In this document: positions 1-12,472 of the stretch, piece by piece
Numbering within the stretch: position 1 is the stretch's first letter
Layout: each line of letters starts with the position of its first letter
Assembly: GCA_947650365.1 (NCBI GenBank)
Contig: OX393549.1
Coordinates: forward strand, 89,789,156 to 89,853,155
Source: Chamaelirium japonicum
Taxonomy: Eukaryota; Streptophyta; Magnoliopsida; Liliales; Melanthiaceae
Direction: 5' to 3'
Length of the DNA stretch: 64,000 nt
Program-made: the position numbers and the translations under genes
The notes under the pieces: model-generated
Seen by the model: the letters and a program-made list of their open reading frames with translations, nothing else
Told to the model about the DNA's origin: nothing
The model's database searches: none

Positions 1-120
1 AAACTCCAGCCAAGAAGATCTTCACTTCTAACTACATTGAAGCGAAGAAGGCGGATGACAACTGCGAACCAGCGGCGACTCTGTCTACCAGCGGCAAGTC
101 CCTCAAAAGGTACTTTGCCT
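1..120 (+). CDS. C-terminal tail of a Ty3/gypsy (Tat-type) polyprotein, partial
   Basis: The open frame starts outside the window and stops at TAG 118-120. The last residues read GKSLKRYFA, like the LKRYF/LKRYY-type ending of plant Tat/Athila Pol proteins just after the integrase. Only about 39 residues are visible, so the call rests on this ending and on the repeat-rich non-coding sequence and LTR that follow. It could be the tail of another gypsy lineage. Confidence 0.4.
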
Positions 121-2713
121 AGCGCAAGGTTACCCCCCTTGCCAAAAAAAAAAAGAAAAAAAAGAAAAAGAAAAAAATAGAATAAAGGAACTACGTGTGA
201 CTTGATCCCTCTCAGTAGGGTACGTAGGCAGCCTGTGAAGGTTCAGTCCAAACAAAAAAAAAAACCAAACCACCATTCTAGAAAATGAGCCCAGAAAAGA
301 CGCAAGTTCCACTCTGGGGATCGAGAAGCCGTCAGCCTCCGTTAAGCCACCAGCTCTCGGTGCTGCCACAGCTCATCTCTTGAGGCACCCACGTAGTGCA
401 ACTCTGAAAGGCGAGAAACTACCAGCTCTCGGCGATTCGTAAGCTCTTCCCGCTGCTTTGCAAGCTCCGTTGCAAAAGTCTTTTCGGTCACTCGAGCTTT
501 CTCCAAACGGGATTCCAGTATCTAAAGCAACACGTGAATAGCAAATCAAAGTCCTTGAGGCACCGAAACGGCTCGCCTCCCGCAGCTTACACGCGCTGCA
601 ACTCCAGGGGTAGAGAAGCCGTCAGCTTCCAACGCGTCGCCAGCTCTGCACGCTGCTTCGCAAGGACTCCGATTTCTAAAGCGACGCACGAGCGGCCTCC
701 GCTTCCTTCTGCACCCGAACCAAGTCTGCAGTAGCAAACGTGTGAAGCCCCTCCAGTCGACGTTCCTCTTCCTCAGCCTTTGCTAACGCCAAGAAAGCGT
801 CCTCCTCTAGTGAAGCCCGTTGCAAGCAATGAGCCTAGCTATCCGCCAACAGGGTGCACATATGCTCCTCAAACAAGGAATTACCCACCAGGAAACCCAC
901 CAGCTACTCAAAGCGTCAAGACCCTCCTCCTGGAAGGGTGCGAGTGTCGCCTGGATAAACTTCCAGCACAACTTTTCAAAAGAAGCTTAGAAAGAAGGCT
1001 CTGCGATCTACACTTTCGCTGGAAAGCCTCTGAGTGTTGAGACAAAGCGCGATCCTGTCCTGAAGAACCAAGCACGGGAACAGCCTCCTAAACCATCGCC
1101 GTGACAGCTGTCAAAGACGCCACAAGAACTGACAAAAGAAGCTGCGGCCAAAACATCCATTGGAACTGACTTTTGAATGGCAACTCTGGACTCGGTCGAA
1201 CGATCTACCATGAAGATCCCTCATCGATGAGGATGAGCTCGTCCAACTTCGACACACGCTTCCTGCTTCGAAGTACGGTGGTAGAAGACTCGCGCAAAAG
1301 GGGAACGAAGATGCATACTCCCGGGGGAGACCGCATCGACGATCCATCCAGAAGTCGGAAAGCTCTCGTAACGGCGGCAGAAGACTTGCGCAAAAGGGAA
1401 ACGAAGATGCGTACTCCCATGGGATACCGCATCGACGATCCATCCAGAAGTCGGAAAGCTCTTGTAATGGCGGCCGAAGACTTGCGCAAAGGGAAACGAA
1501 GATGCGTACTCCCGTGGGAGACCGCATCGACGATCCATCCAGAAGTCGGAAAGCTCTCGTAACGGCGACAGAAGGACCCGGCCGCCGCCACCGCCCCCCC
1601 CCGCGCGTGCCTGGCCCGCGCCCCGGCTGCCGCCGCGCCTGCGCCCGGCTCACGCCCCATGCTGTTCCGTCGGCCACACCACCGATGCCACCCGGCCGGA
1701 GCCCTCGACCCGACACCGCCGCTGCTATTGCTGCCGCTCCCGCTCCCGCGCCGGCCCACCGCTCCGCGCCCTGCGCCCCGCGCCGGCCCGCCACTCGTGT
1801 ACGGCCTGATCGCCCGGCCACCGCCGGCCCGATCGCCAGAAACCACCGGCCGCCTCCGCGCCGCTACTGCTCCGCTGGCCCCCGCGTCGCCGCCTGAGGC
1901 CCGCCTGCCATGCACGCCGACCACCACCCTGCTGCTGCTGTTGTCCCGAGCGAAAAAAAAAAGAAAGAAAGAAGAAGAGAAGAAGCAGAGACCGGAAAAA
2001 AAAAAAGAAAAAAAAAAAGAAAGAAAGAAAGGGAAACAAAGACGGAACAAAAAAAAAAGGAAAAGGATGTTGGGAAAAAAACAGTTATTCATTTAACCCC
2101 GTATATATAGGCATAATCGGTTATTGGGATAGAGATGGGATAAATCTCATATCCCATAATCTAGGAGTCTATATCCAGAGTGCATCCCGATCCGATGCAA
2201 CCATCGTTTCATAACAGAAACCAAAAAAAAAGGGAACGAAGGAAGAAGAAAGAGGAGTAGGAAGAAGAATGAGGGAACCTACTGCATCTTCAACCACTCT
2301 GCCTCCTCCGCTCGATGCGCCATCCGCGTCGTCACCACCATCGGCCGCAACAATCGGCTTCCACCATTGAGCTCCCACACCGAAGAGGGGCAACAACCCT
2401 CCGCCGAGACGCATCGCGACCGTCCTCGCGCTCCCGTCGCCTTGCTGCCCTGGGACTCTGCGCAGCGGCCACCGTCAACATTCGCGCCATCCTCGAAGCA
2501 AAGGAAGTCCGCGACAACAAAGAAGATGAACAAAACCCTAGAAGAGGTCTTCATCTCCAAGCCGCCAAAGCCCTTCGTCTCCCGCGCTAGCAAAACGATG
2601 GGGGAAACGAAATGGCAAGGGGCATTGTAAAGACCTAAATTCCGAGCGAACACGCAAGTCAAGTCCAAGCACTATGCGTTTCCCGCAGGCGCACTTGAAC
2701 TTGAGGGGGCATT
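121..2713. other. 3' internal non-coding region of element A
   Basis: There is no supported gene here. It holds A-rich runs (about 148-180, 252-265), a three-copy tandem repeat (1,308-1,563), a very GC-rich proline/alanine-type low-complexity block (1,575-1,905) and a purine-rich A/G block (1,950-2,085). The open frames on either strand are compositional and have no recognisable domain. The tract at 2,699-2,710 (TTGAGGGGGC core) is the likely polypurine tract before the LTR. Confidence 0.5.
1308..1563 (+). repeat. Tandem repeat, about 95-bp unit, about 2.7 copies
   Basis: Units begin near 1,308, 1,403 and 1,497. Each starts GAAGATGC.TACTCCC and carries CGCATCGACGATCCATCC followed by an AGTCGGAAAGCTC segment. 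The copies differ at only a few bases. The repeat lies in the 3' non-coding region of element A. Confidence 0.85.
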
Positions 2714-2749
2714 TGTGGGCATCAAAATTAGCCCACGGGTTGGACCCGA

Positions 2750-2940
2750 CCCGCATGCGAAACCTGGCCCACACACAACGGCCCGCATGCGAACCTTGGC
2801 CCACACACAACGGCCCGCATGCGAAACCTGGCCCACACACAACGGCCCGCATGCAAAACCCGGCCCACACACAACGGCCCGCATGCGAATTCGGCCCACA
2901 CACAACAGCCCGCATGCGAACTCGGCCCGCATGCGAACTC
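2750..2940 (+). repeat. 32-bp minisatellite in the LTR of A, about 6 copies
   Basis: The unit alternates CCCGCATGCGAA with GGCCCACACACAACGG. The last copies are shortened. The open frames on both strands here are only a product of the repeat. Confidence 0.85.
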
Positions 2941-3447
2941 AATTCGCGTGCAATGGCCCGACTCAAAGCAAACCGGTCCCACTGGACCTGCTACCCGAAC
3001 CCAAAAGGGGGGCCCACCGGCCCCGCTCTTCTTGAAAACCGTACCCCCTCCCCATGGGGAGGTGGGGCCGGCCATAAAGGAAAAGAAAAGAAAGGGAAAA
3101 AGAAAAAGAAAAGAAAAAGAGAAGAAAAGAAAAGAAAAGAAAAAAATCAAAACCGCCTCGATGCGGGGGGAGGTGGCGTGGACGTCTACACAGCCGTAGA
3201 TCCACGACGATCCCTCGATCCAACGGACAAGATGACGTTGTGTCGCCATCCGATCCAAAAGTGCAAAAAATAACAACTCAATCTTCAAAGATCGAGTCAC
3301 ATCTTGCCCGTAACCACCCCAACTAAAAAGGAGGGGATCGAGTTTGTTTCCCCGAATAAAGGAACAATATCTTGATGGTTATGGGGGGAGATATTGGATG
3401 AAACCAAAAGATTTCAGTCATATCTCCCCCAATCGCCCCCCTTTGCC

Positions 3448-3455
3448 TATAAATA
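3448..3455 (+). promoter_or_regulatory. TATA box of element A LTR
   Basis: TATAAATA in a C-rich context, about 735 bp into the LTR, is followed by a G-rich leader. This is the position expected for the U3/R promoter of a plant LTR element. Confidence 0.5.
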
Positions 3456-3835
3456 GAAGGGGTGGGGGAAGGCATCAAAGGTCCGAAAGCCGAAGACGAA
3501 AGAGCTCCGCAAGAGAAGCTCCAACGCTCGAAGACCGAAGGCTTCACGAGGCACGACAAGCACGTCCTACGGGAATCCCTGCCCCTTCAAGTCCTCATCA
3601 ACGTGAAGACCTTGCACTCGAAGATCAAAGCTTCGACTCCTCGCACGAAGAAGAAAGCTTGGAGAAGAAGACCTAGAGTCGCCGTCACCCCGACTGCTCC
3701 AATGATCTTCATTAGCTCCGAAGACGCCATAAGCAAAGGCCGGAGAAGAAGATCGAATTCGACAATACCCGTCGTCTTCAACAAAGACATCAACTCCTCG
3801 CACGAAGAAGAAAGCTGGGAGAAGAAGGCCTGAAG

Positions 3836-4030
3836 CCGGTGCTACCCCTGTCGTCTTCATCAACAAAAAGCCGACGCTACAACCGTCGTGCTGAAACCGG
3901 TGCTACCCCCGCCGTTTTCGTCAACAAAAGACGACGCTACAATCGTCGTACGGAGATCGGTGCTACCCCCGCCGTCTTCATCAACAAAAGCCGATACTAC
4001 AACCGTCGCACGGAGATCGGTGCTACACCC
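3836..4030 (+). repeat. About 62-bp tandem repeat in LTR of A, about 3 copies
   Basis: Copies share GGTGCTACCCC, a GTCGTCTTCATCAACAAAAG-like segment and CTACAA.CGTCG. They begin near 3,838, 3,898 and 3,959. Confidence 0.7.
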
Positions 4031-4294
4031 ACCATCTCCACAAGAAGCCTTCAACTCCGATCAAGCCAAATACGCCCGGAGAAGAAGTCAGCCGACGCCA
4101 CAACCATCGAGGAAGCCGGAAGAATAAAGAAGCCCTGAAGAAGCAGCCATCGTCATTCGAGAAGAAGATCGAGTCAAAGCTAAAGCCAAAGCCAACACAA
4201 GAAGCCAAAGCAGACGTACCGGTAAAGCCCGCGCCAAAGCAACGCACATGCCAAAGCCAAGCAACTACGCCGGTCACAAGCAAAGCACCGCACA

Positions 4295-5784
4295 TGTCAC
4301 GCCCCAAAAATCTGAAAACCGATCCCTGAGGTGTGAGGTGAGAAAAGAAGAGGATTTTGGGTCTGGTTACTTAACTATACCAATTTGGGTTCTCACAGGG
4401 CTTCTTCTACGCTCTCTAATATGAAAACAAGGAGGAGGGAGAAACAAGAGGGGAATCGTTTAAATTTGATTTTTCGAAAAAACATTTTTATTAAAAAGGA
4501 AAGAAAGAGAAATTATCAACAGAGAGAAGATATTATCTAGTCAAGCTCAACCTTCAAAAGTCATATCCTCTCAGTATGAGTGACCTGTCGGTGCCACTAC
4601 ATACTGACAGGAGTCTATCTGAGGGAGCACGAGACTCAAGCCTCCTACGGCTAGCCAAGTGGTCTCATCCACGTCCTAACACTTAGGTGCACTAGTATAG
4701 GGTTCCTATCTACAGGGTTAATCAATTTAGTCATTTATATGCACTTATATTTTCATCATGATCTATTTTAGGTTTGGGGCCTTGAGGGGAGGCCTACCCA
4801 AAAGAATTCAGCTGGAACCATTGCAACTACAATCATAGAATACTAACTAACTAATAAAAACTCTTATTCCAATACAATTACAATGTCTGAAGAGAAAAGA
4901 CTACAAGATTGACATACTAAGCCGAAAGGTGACACTGCAACTCTAACTCCGCCTCTGGACTCCTACTGCTACTCCTGAGCCTCCGGACCTGCAACTGAGC
5001 CTACTCGTGGGAAAGAGTAGCCCCCAATAGGAAACTGGGAGATTAGCCAAATTAATGGCTAGTGACATCCTAATAGTCTATAATAATATGAGACGACCAA
5101 TCATAATAAGTTAAGATAAGATCTATCAGTTCTAGTAGAATCAGAGTTTGCAGAATGAAACCTAAACCTATCAGTAGTCTATATTCACATGCAATTCCTA
5201 CTGTCACTAGGTTATCTAGCATAAAGTCCATTCAATGTTCTACAGCATTAAAGAACAAATTAAATAAGACGTTCAGATAAAGTCACGAAGTCATCATGTA
5301 AACAGTCACTCAATTTTAAATTCATATATAGATAAAACACACACTAACAAAATGTGAACCCCGGATATTTTGTTCATCCTGCCCCCGGTCGGGCATTACT
5401 ATAGGGCCTTTTATTTCGATGTAGAGGGCCAACTCTCTCGCCGTGCATCCACCAACACCATGCACTAGTCACCCAGATGATCATAAGGGGTTTCCCGTCT
5501 TTCACGGTGGAGCTCTACCGCCCAACTTGCTTTACTATGGGGACTTCAACTCCCCGGGACAGGGTTGCTAGGCCAATCCCTACTCGAGGGCACCTCCTAT
5601 TGGCTTTACCACAACCCTTGCCCGTGACCCCTAACCTACTTAACTTCGGCTGTACGCGCAGGGTGGTTCATGGCCCATGCGCGTACGGGGTCTCTACCTT
5701 CTAACCAGGTAGATTCTCATATAACATCTTTCAATATATAAAATGAAGCTACAAAAAGTCTATTTAATGCTTAACAATTTCCAA
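4295..5784 (-). mobile_element. Inverted LTR 3' segment at the left edge of the LARD-like element
   Basis: The reverse complement of this block matches about 8,424-9,902 of the full LTR almost base for base. It starts TGTCACGCC, the complement of the LTR end GGCGTGACA, directly after the GCACA duplication. Homology stops near 5,784. The next 28 bases, up to the LTR start at 5,813, include a repeat of a 15-bp AAGCTACAAAAAGTC string (also near 5,746) and a GGTGTTTAGGGT stretch. Confidence 0.85.
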
Positions 5785-5812
5785 CAAGCTACAAAAAGTC
5801 GGTGTTTAGGGT

Positions 5813-8800
5813 TGTAACAGCTGTGGTGTTAGATTTGAGAATAACAGAAATCCTCAATGGCTAGTTTCGTCTTTTTACAGCCAGACTTTTTCTTTGGGCG
5901 TTTTCCTAATAAATGGATCGTAAACCTATGAGATGTTTTACGTTCATATTCTCCGTAACTTCGAGCATGTCACGATGATGCGTTCCGTGCAACGATCATG
6001 TGTATGCGCAGCCAGTTTCGGCAGCCGGCAGGTAAACCCTAGAAAAACGATAATTGGTCGATAGCTGTAGCTGTTTTGTTTCTTGCAAGAGATCGGGTGA
6101 TCGGATCGTAATGAAACAAGATACGTTAGATGAGGATCTAAGAGAGCCTTCCAATGAGCCTAAGTTAGGGTCGATCCGACACCCGGGTGAATAGTTATTG
6201 CTATTTTAAGTTTTGGAGTCTTTCCTTCTTTTCGAGAGATCCAAAGGTCAGAAAATTATGTACCAAGAGCTAACGCGTTCACGTTGACGAGACCTTTCCA
6301 ACGAATCCTCTAGGGCCCTATTCCGACTTCCGGTTTGATAGTTACAAGTGATTATTCTTTTCAGCTCGGTTGATGGACGAATCGCACCCGGATTCCAACC
6401 GAGCCCGGTTCAGGGCTCGGGACCGAGCCCGACCAGCCCTAGAGCCTACCTCCCGGTCTCCTAGCATAATTTAGGCTCTCTTGACCTCCCTCCCCAGTTG
6501 TTAAAATCCGAAATTCGGATGGGAATTATCGGACAGGATTGGGATGATGTACCGATCCCTATCTTTCTTTCCTTATCCCTTCGCCTTAACCGACCCTATC
6601 CCTAACCCATATCCATAACAGCCTCCCCCTCTATATATAGAGAGAGAGAACGGGAGAGAACCAGATAGAGAGAGAACGAGAGGAGAGAGAGAGAACGGGA
6701 GAAATAGAGAGAGAGAGAGAACGAGAGGAAGAGAGAGAGAACGGGAGAAGAAGAGAGAGAACGCGAGACAGAGATGGGGAAGAAGAAGAGATGGAGGGAG
6801 AATATCGGCGCATCCCGACCCGCCCTCGCCGGAGCACCGGCGAGCACGCCGAGACCCCCAGGTCAGCCCCCTCTCATCTTCTCATCCCCTCCGCGACCCA
6901 ACCCCGTGACCCGGCCCCTTCCTCCTCCCTTGCCGCGGCCCGCACGGGCGCACACCTCCGCCGCACTTGAGCCCCTCCCGACGATCGCCGGCGCACCACC
7001 GGCCGCCAACCCCTCGTGAAGCCCCCCCTCCGGCCGAGCTTCGAGCTCCGACGGCCGCTCCGACCGCCTCCCCCGCGCCTCCTCCGTGGGGGTGGTGCGA
7101 GAGAGGCCGGCAGAGCGCTCGCCGGCGCTCCAGGCCGCCCCTCCCGTTGGCCGCCGGCGCGCAGGAAACCCCCCCCGCTGGTTTCGGTCTCGTGGAGAAG
7201 AACGATATGGGGGGGTAGTTTGGTAATTTCCCATGTTATAATTAACCCCAGACCCGAACCGTTTAGCTCTGAACCCGACCCGACTGCACAGCAGACCCGG
7301 CCCAACAGTGAACCGGTCTGGTTCACCTGAACCAGACCCGTGAACCAGTGAATTTTGGTTCGACTGGCATTTCTCCGTCCGAACTCGGAATTGGACGAAA
7401 CCAGCGCCATTTCGACCGGCTCGGAAAATACTACCTGTTGGCCATAGTTTAGCATAGTAATTATACTGTTTAATACCCTGTTTTATCCTTGGACCCGATA
7501 TTATTGCGGTACCGTGGTTTGACCGTCGTTTCATCGTCTGAACTCTGATTCGGACAAAACCAGCAGCATTGTGCTCAGAACTTTGAGTCCTACCTTTTAA
7601 ACCTAGAATATAACCCTAGAACCTCTTCTACCCTAGTGAACCAGCTATGCGATCGGTTTCACCGGTTCTACGTGGTTTGACCCGAAACCATTCGACCGAA
7701 GTCGGATTCCAGCGAAACTGGAACCATCGGAAAAGGTTCTTCGAGCCCGATTCGATGAGTAGGTTTAGCTTCTATTTACTTATTTGGCCTAGTAGTGTTT
7801 AGGTTCGAGTTCTTCAGTCACACGGATTTGCATGCTGTCGACTCAATGTTGGTCCCCTATCGAGGGTGCCCGACTATCCTTGGCATAGAACCCTCGTTGT
7901 TGATTCTTCTGTTTTAATCGATAGCATTGTGATTTGGATCTGTGTTTGTTATCAGACCATGATTATGGTGATCCAACGGAGGCGGATCAGAGGCAACTAG
8001 CAGGAGTTGTGTAATCGACAGCCAGGTGACATCTACTACCCTTGCGTGGTCTTTAATAGTGGGAAATGAGAATGACTAAGGGTAGGTGTCTATGACACTG
8101 CATGCGGGCCCCGCCGGGCATCGTCGCATGTGGTCAAGTGGACCCCGCCTTGCATGCGGAGTCGCGAGTCCGGCGACGCATGCTTAAAATATTAATAAAG
8201 TAATAATAATAATGATTGCTTTTGATTGTATGGACATCGTAATTAGGATTCCCTTAAATTAAACAATAAATTGAATAATTAGTAATTATCGGAGCCCACC
8301 CTCCTGAGAGGAGTATGGCAACCCTAGCACACGGGTCACTGGGATGAGTGTTTTACTTTATTTATTTATTATGTCGCATGGGTTGCGAGAGCAGTACGGG
8401 ACCAGGGGTAAATTATTGGAAATTGTTAAGCATTAAATAGACTTTTTGTAGCTTCATTTTATATATTGAAAGATGTTATATGAGAATCTACCTGGTTAGA
8501 AGGTAGAGACCCCGTACGCGCATGGGCCGTGAACCACCCTGCGCGTACAGCCGAAGTTAAGTAGGTTAGGGGTCACGAGCAAGGGTTGTGGTAAAGCCAA
8601 TAGGAGGTGCCCTCGAGTAGGGATTAGCCTAGCAACCCTGTCCCGGGGAGTTGAAGTCCCCATAGTAAAGCAAGTTGGGCGGTAGAGCTCCACCGTGAAA
8701 GACGGGAAACCCCTTATGATCATCTGGGTGACTAGTGCATGGTGTTGGTGGATGCACGGCGAGAGAGTTGGCCCTCTACATCGAAATATAAGGCCCTATA

Positions 8801-9902
8801 GTAATGCCCGACCGAGGGCAGGATGAACAAAATATCCGGGGTTCACATTTTGTTAGTGTGTGTTTTATCTATATATGAATTTAGAATTGAGTGACTGTTT
8901 ACATGATGACTTCGTGACTTTATCTGAACGTCTTATTTAATTTGTTCTTTAATGCTGTAGAACATTGAATGGACTTTATGCTAGATAACCTAGTGACAGT
9001 AGGAATTGCATGTGAATATAGACTACTGATAGGTTTAGGTTTCATTCTGCAAACTCTGATTCTACTAGAACTGATAGATCTTATCTTAACTTATTATGAT
9101 TGGTCGTCTCATATTATTATAGACTATTAGGATGTCACTAGCCATTAATTTGGCTAATCTCCCAGTTTCCTATTGGGGGCTACTCTTTCCCACGAGTAGG
9201 CTCAGTTGCAGGTCCGGAGGCTCAGGAGTAGCAGTAGGAGTCCAGAGGCGGAGTTAGAGTTGCAGTGTCACCTTTCGGCTTAGTATGTCAATCTTGTAGT
9301 CTTTTCTCTTCAGACATTGTAATTGTATTGGAATAAGAGTTTTTATTAGTTAGTTAGTATTCTATGATTGTAGTTGCAATGGTTCCAGCTGAATTCTTTT
9401 GGGTAGGCCTCCCCTCAAGGCCCCAAGCCTAGGATAGATCATGATGAAAATATAAGTGCATATAAATGACTAAATTGATTAACCTTGTAGATAGGAACCC
9501 TAGACTGGTGCACTTGAGTGTTAGGTAGTGGGTAAAACCACTTGGCTAGCCGTAGGAGGCTTGAACCTCGTGCTCCCTCAGATAGACTCCTATCAGTATG
9601 TAGTGGCACCGATAGGTCACACATACTGAAAGGATTGGACTTTTGAAGGTCGAGCTGATTAAATAATGTCTTATCTCTATTGATATTTCTCTTCTTTTCT
9701 TTTTAATAAAAATGTTTTTCGAAAAATCAAATTTAAAAGATTTCCCTCTTGTTTCTCCCTCCTCCTTGTTTTTCATATTAGAGAGCGTAGAAGAAGCCCT
9801 GTGAGAACCCAAATTGGTGTAATCAATTAACCAGACCCAAAATCCTCTTCTTTTCTCACCTCACACCCCAGGGATCGGTCTTCAGATTTCTGGGGCGTGA
9901 CA
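5813..9902 (+). mobile_element. 5' LTR of the LARD-like element
   Basis: It spans about 4,090 bp from TGTAACAGC to GGCGTGACA and is followed within 3 bases by the primer-binding site. It matches 12,473-18,351 once the Cassandra pair is set aside. It has a TATA box (6,632-6,639), a GA-rich leader, a GC-rich block with an 81-codon frame at 6,774-7,019, and AT-rich 3' sequence. It keeps the uninterrupted version of the site that the Cassandra pair occupies in the other LTR (near 8,078-8,085). Confidence 0.85.
6632..6639 (+). promoter_or_regulatory. TATA box in the LARD-like 5' LTR
   Basis: TATATATA lies between a C-rich stretch and a long GAGA-rich leader. The same arrangement is kept in the 3' LTR at about 13,293-13,300. 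It is the likely U3 promoter. The GA-rich tract that follows (6,640-6,775) would be the start of the transcript. Confidence 0.45.
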
Positions 9903-12472
9903 GCTGGTATCAGAGCTTAGGGATATGTTCCTAGGGGTTTTGTTAGGATGTGGTTCGTGTCTTGCGATTCTTTCTTCAGGAAGTTTAGACTCTTGTGGTA
10001 TTAGAATGTTTTCTAGAGATTGTATAGATATTGAGTCAATAGAATTATCGTAGTAGCTAGTGGCGGTATAGCGATTATTTCTAAGGATAAGGACCTAGGG
10101 TTAATCATACTTGGAGAACTGGTTTTGTTTGAGGAATTGATCTGTAACTAAGAACTGTCTATGATTGAGTTTTGATTGATCGAGAATCGTGAATCAATCT
10201 ATATGTCGTATGCGTATGATTGTATTAGAACTCGGATGTGCTATAATGTTTAGGTTTAGAGTTAGTCGTTGTAACTCGGGTGATAGTTCTTAAGAAGGAG
10301 CCACTTGGAACATCTTAACCAAGGGTAGTGTTTCTTGATCTCTAGACAGAGGCATAGTATTTGAGTCTATATCAGAGTATAGGTTAGGTGTCTCCTAATA
10401 TGGATTCTCTTGAACTTTCTAGTGGTAAGGAGCTGACCAAGGACTAGAGATTCAACTCCAATTAGTAATTTTGGTTGATTGGTTTTGGAATGGATGTATT
10501 TGAATATATCTGGAAGGATGTATATCCTTGATGGTTTATCTGGCATGGTTGTGAGGTTGCTCTTTTGTTGGTTTTGTTTTTTTTTTCGTTGACCCTAAGC
10601 GCTAGAAACCTAGTCGGTGTTTTATGATTCCTTGATCTTTGTTGACCCTTAGTATTAGAGACCTAATCGGTGTTTTAGGATTCCTTGATTCTTGTTGACC
10701 ATTGGTACTAGAGACCTAGTTGATGTTTTTAGGATTGTCCAATTTCTCGATATAGGTGTAATAATTAAATTAGTTTTCTTGTTAGAATCTCTCTAGTGTA
10801 TCGTGGGTTATAATTAGTTTGGTGTAGAGCTTCTGTGTTTTTTTAATGGATCCTATGAGTAATGATGATGACTCTTGGGGATAGTGGTTTCAAGGAGTAC
10901 ACCAGGAGATAAAAATCTCAGGTGGTAGTTTGAATTTCCCATGGTTAGTAGATTATGGGATACCTTGATAGTGACTCTTGCGAAAGAGTACGCACTGTTC
11001 CTAGGGAACTTTGGCGGTGGATGATGATTGTCCGGTAGAGGACATACTGTGGCTTCGCACTGACTCTTCGGAGGCTTTGGCGGTTTGTTTCGCAGTTCTT
11101 ATTGGAACTCGCGGGAGAGAGCGCACTGGCTAGATGACAGTGACGTTAAGATAGAATTGAGATAATTGAGTACTAGAAAGATGTTAGCGACGATGTCAAG
11201 AGGACTGCCTATGTTTATAAATTTGGGAATACCTTATCAGTTGGACTCTTAAGAATGATCATTATTCTGCTGATTCACCTTGCTTTGTTTTCAATCATTA
11301 TTCGATTCTAGTAACTTTTATTTGCTTTAGTTTCTTTTGAGTGATTGCTTTTAATTCTCAGAATGTTAAGATTGTGCTAGTTCCCTCAGTTGTCCTTTTT
11401 CTAAGTTGTCTCTATTTGTCTCGGATCCTTTATTCTTATTTTTGTATGGTTGCGAGGTTTCCGTCTAACTATCTCGATGATTAGTTTAGGGTAGAATTTA
11501 GTACTTGGTATCGATCTGCTCAGTCGATATTAGTTGGTCATTTGTTTTCTAGTAGGTAGTTTCTTCAGCCAACTCATAATAGTTCTGGTTTAGAATCGAT
11601 CCCCTCGTCTTGGAGTGAGCCAATGAGATGACTATCTATTGTCAGAGTGTAGCTATCTAGTTTGGACCCACTTGAGAAATAGATTTTTCGGGCTTTTGTT
11701 CTTTAGTTCCTTGAGCAGTATTGGTAGTTCGGTTAGTGTAGGTGTTGGTCTCATAGGAATCTTATAGGATTTTAGTTTAGTATTAGATACACGTTAGGCG
11801 TACTAGTTGAGACATCTCTTTTGTCAAATCATTCTGGGATGTGTACTTAAGCATATGTGTATGGGCGCATATGTGTAGTATACATTGCTATGATTATAGA
11901 GTCGATACCAAAAGTATAAATTATATATGGGTGTATGGGCACTCATATACATTGATATACCTTTTATATCGACACTGACAATTGAGTGCATTCTAATTTT
12001 CTGAATCTATGAGTTTTGGTAGTTACCCTACCGAGGAGGATACCCCTCGGCGGTACTAATAAGGGGGATGCGATGCCCCTTATCAAGGCAGGGTTAATGA
12101 TCAAAACTCATGATTTTGGTCTAATCCGTAATGCTTAGAATGGGAAATGGAAACCAAAACTCGTATTCGCGATCGATGCGAGAATTTGGTGGTTCATTTC
12201 TATTCTAATAATTACGAGACTCGATTCGTATAATGTTTAGGTTAGTAGAGAGAGTAGAATTGTGAGTAGTAGAGGGTCAGGGTTTTCTTTTAGTAAGATT
12301 TGGTGTAGTGACTTGACTTTCTTATTGGCAGTGTTAGTGAGGATGTTTGCGCTCGTTGTAGTTAACTTTTCATTGTTATAATGTTCTTGTTTTGGTAGTA
12401 GAGATGAGTGGACTCGTATATGGTTTTTGTAGTTGAATTTTCGGGATGAAAATTTCTTTAAGGTGTGTAGGT
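9903..12472 (+). other. Non-coding internal region of the LARD-like element
   Basis: About 2.57 kb, T-rich on the plus strand. No long open frame and no gag, protease, reverse transcriptase or integrase motif is visible. A GACCTAGT-type motif with a GTTGACC neighbour recurs three times around 10,590-10,740. The 3' end (TTCGGGATGAAAATTTC, then AAGGTGTGTAGG) looks like the sequence before the 3' LTR in Tekay/Del chromoviruses and would hold the polypurine tract. Confidence 0.6.
9905..9916 (+). other. Primer-binding site (initiator tRNA-Met type)
   Basis: TGGTATCAGAGC lies two bases after the LTR end at 9,902. This 12-mer is the standard complement of the plant initiator tRNA-Met 3' end, and it fixes the 5'-to-3' direction of the element. 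Confidence 0.9.

Larger units (their letters stand above)
2714..4294 (+). mobile_element. LTR of element A, left segment (U3, R and part of the rest)
   Basis: It starts TGTGGGCATC right after the purine tract. It holds a 32-bp minisatellite, a TATA box (3,448-3,455) and a short tandem repeat near 3,840-4,030. It continues at 18,357 to about 18,900-18,960, where AATAAAG at about 18,863 may be the poly(A) signal. Together the parts would make an LTR of roughly 2.1-2.2 kb. Confidence 0.55.

Noticed and set aside
1111-2092. Minus-strand frames of 236 and 295 codons
   Set aside because: They run across a tandem repeat, a GC-rich block and a poly-purine block. No domain, and several frames are open together.
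2674-3300. Overlapping frames on both strands with CVWA/MRAVVCG-type or ACEPWPTHNGP-type repeats
   Set aside because: They follow from the 32-bp minisatellite in the LTR of element A.
5477-5704. Frame repeated at 8,496-8,723 and 16,945-17,172 (MIIRGFPSFTVELYRPTC)
   Set aside because: It lies within the recently duplicated LTR segment. There is no known domain, and conservation is explained by LTR identity.
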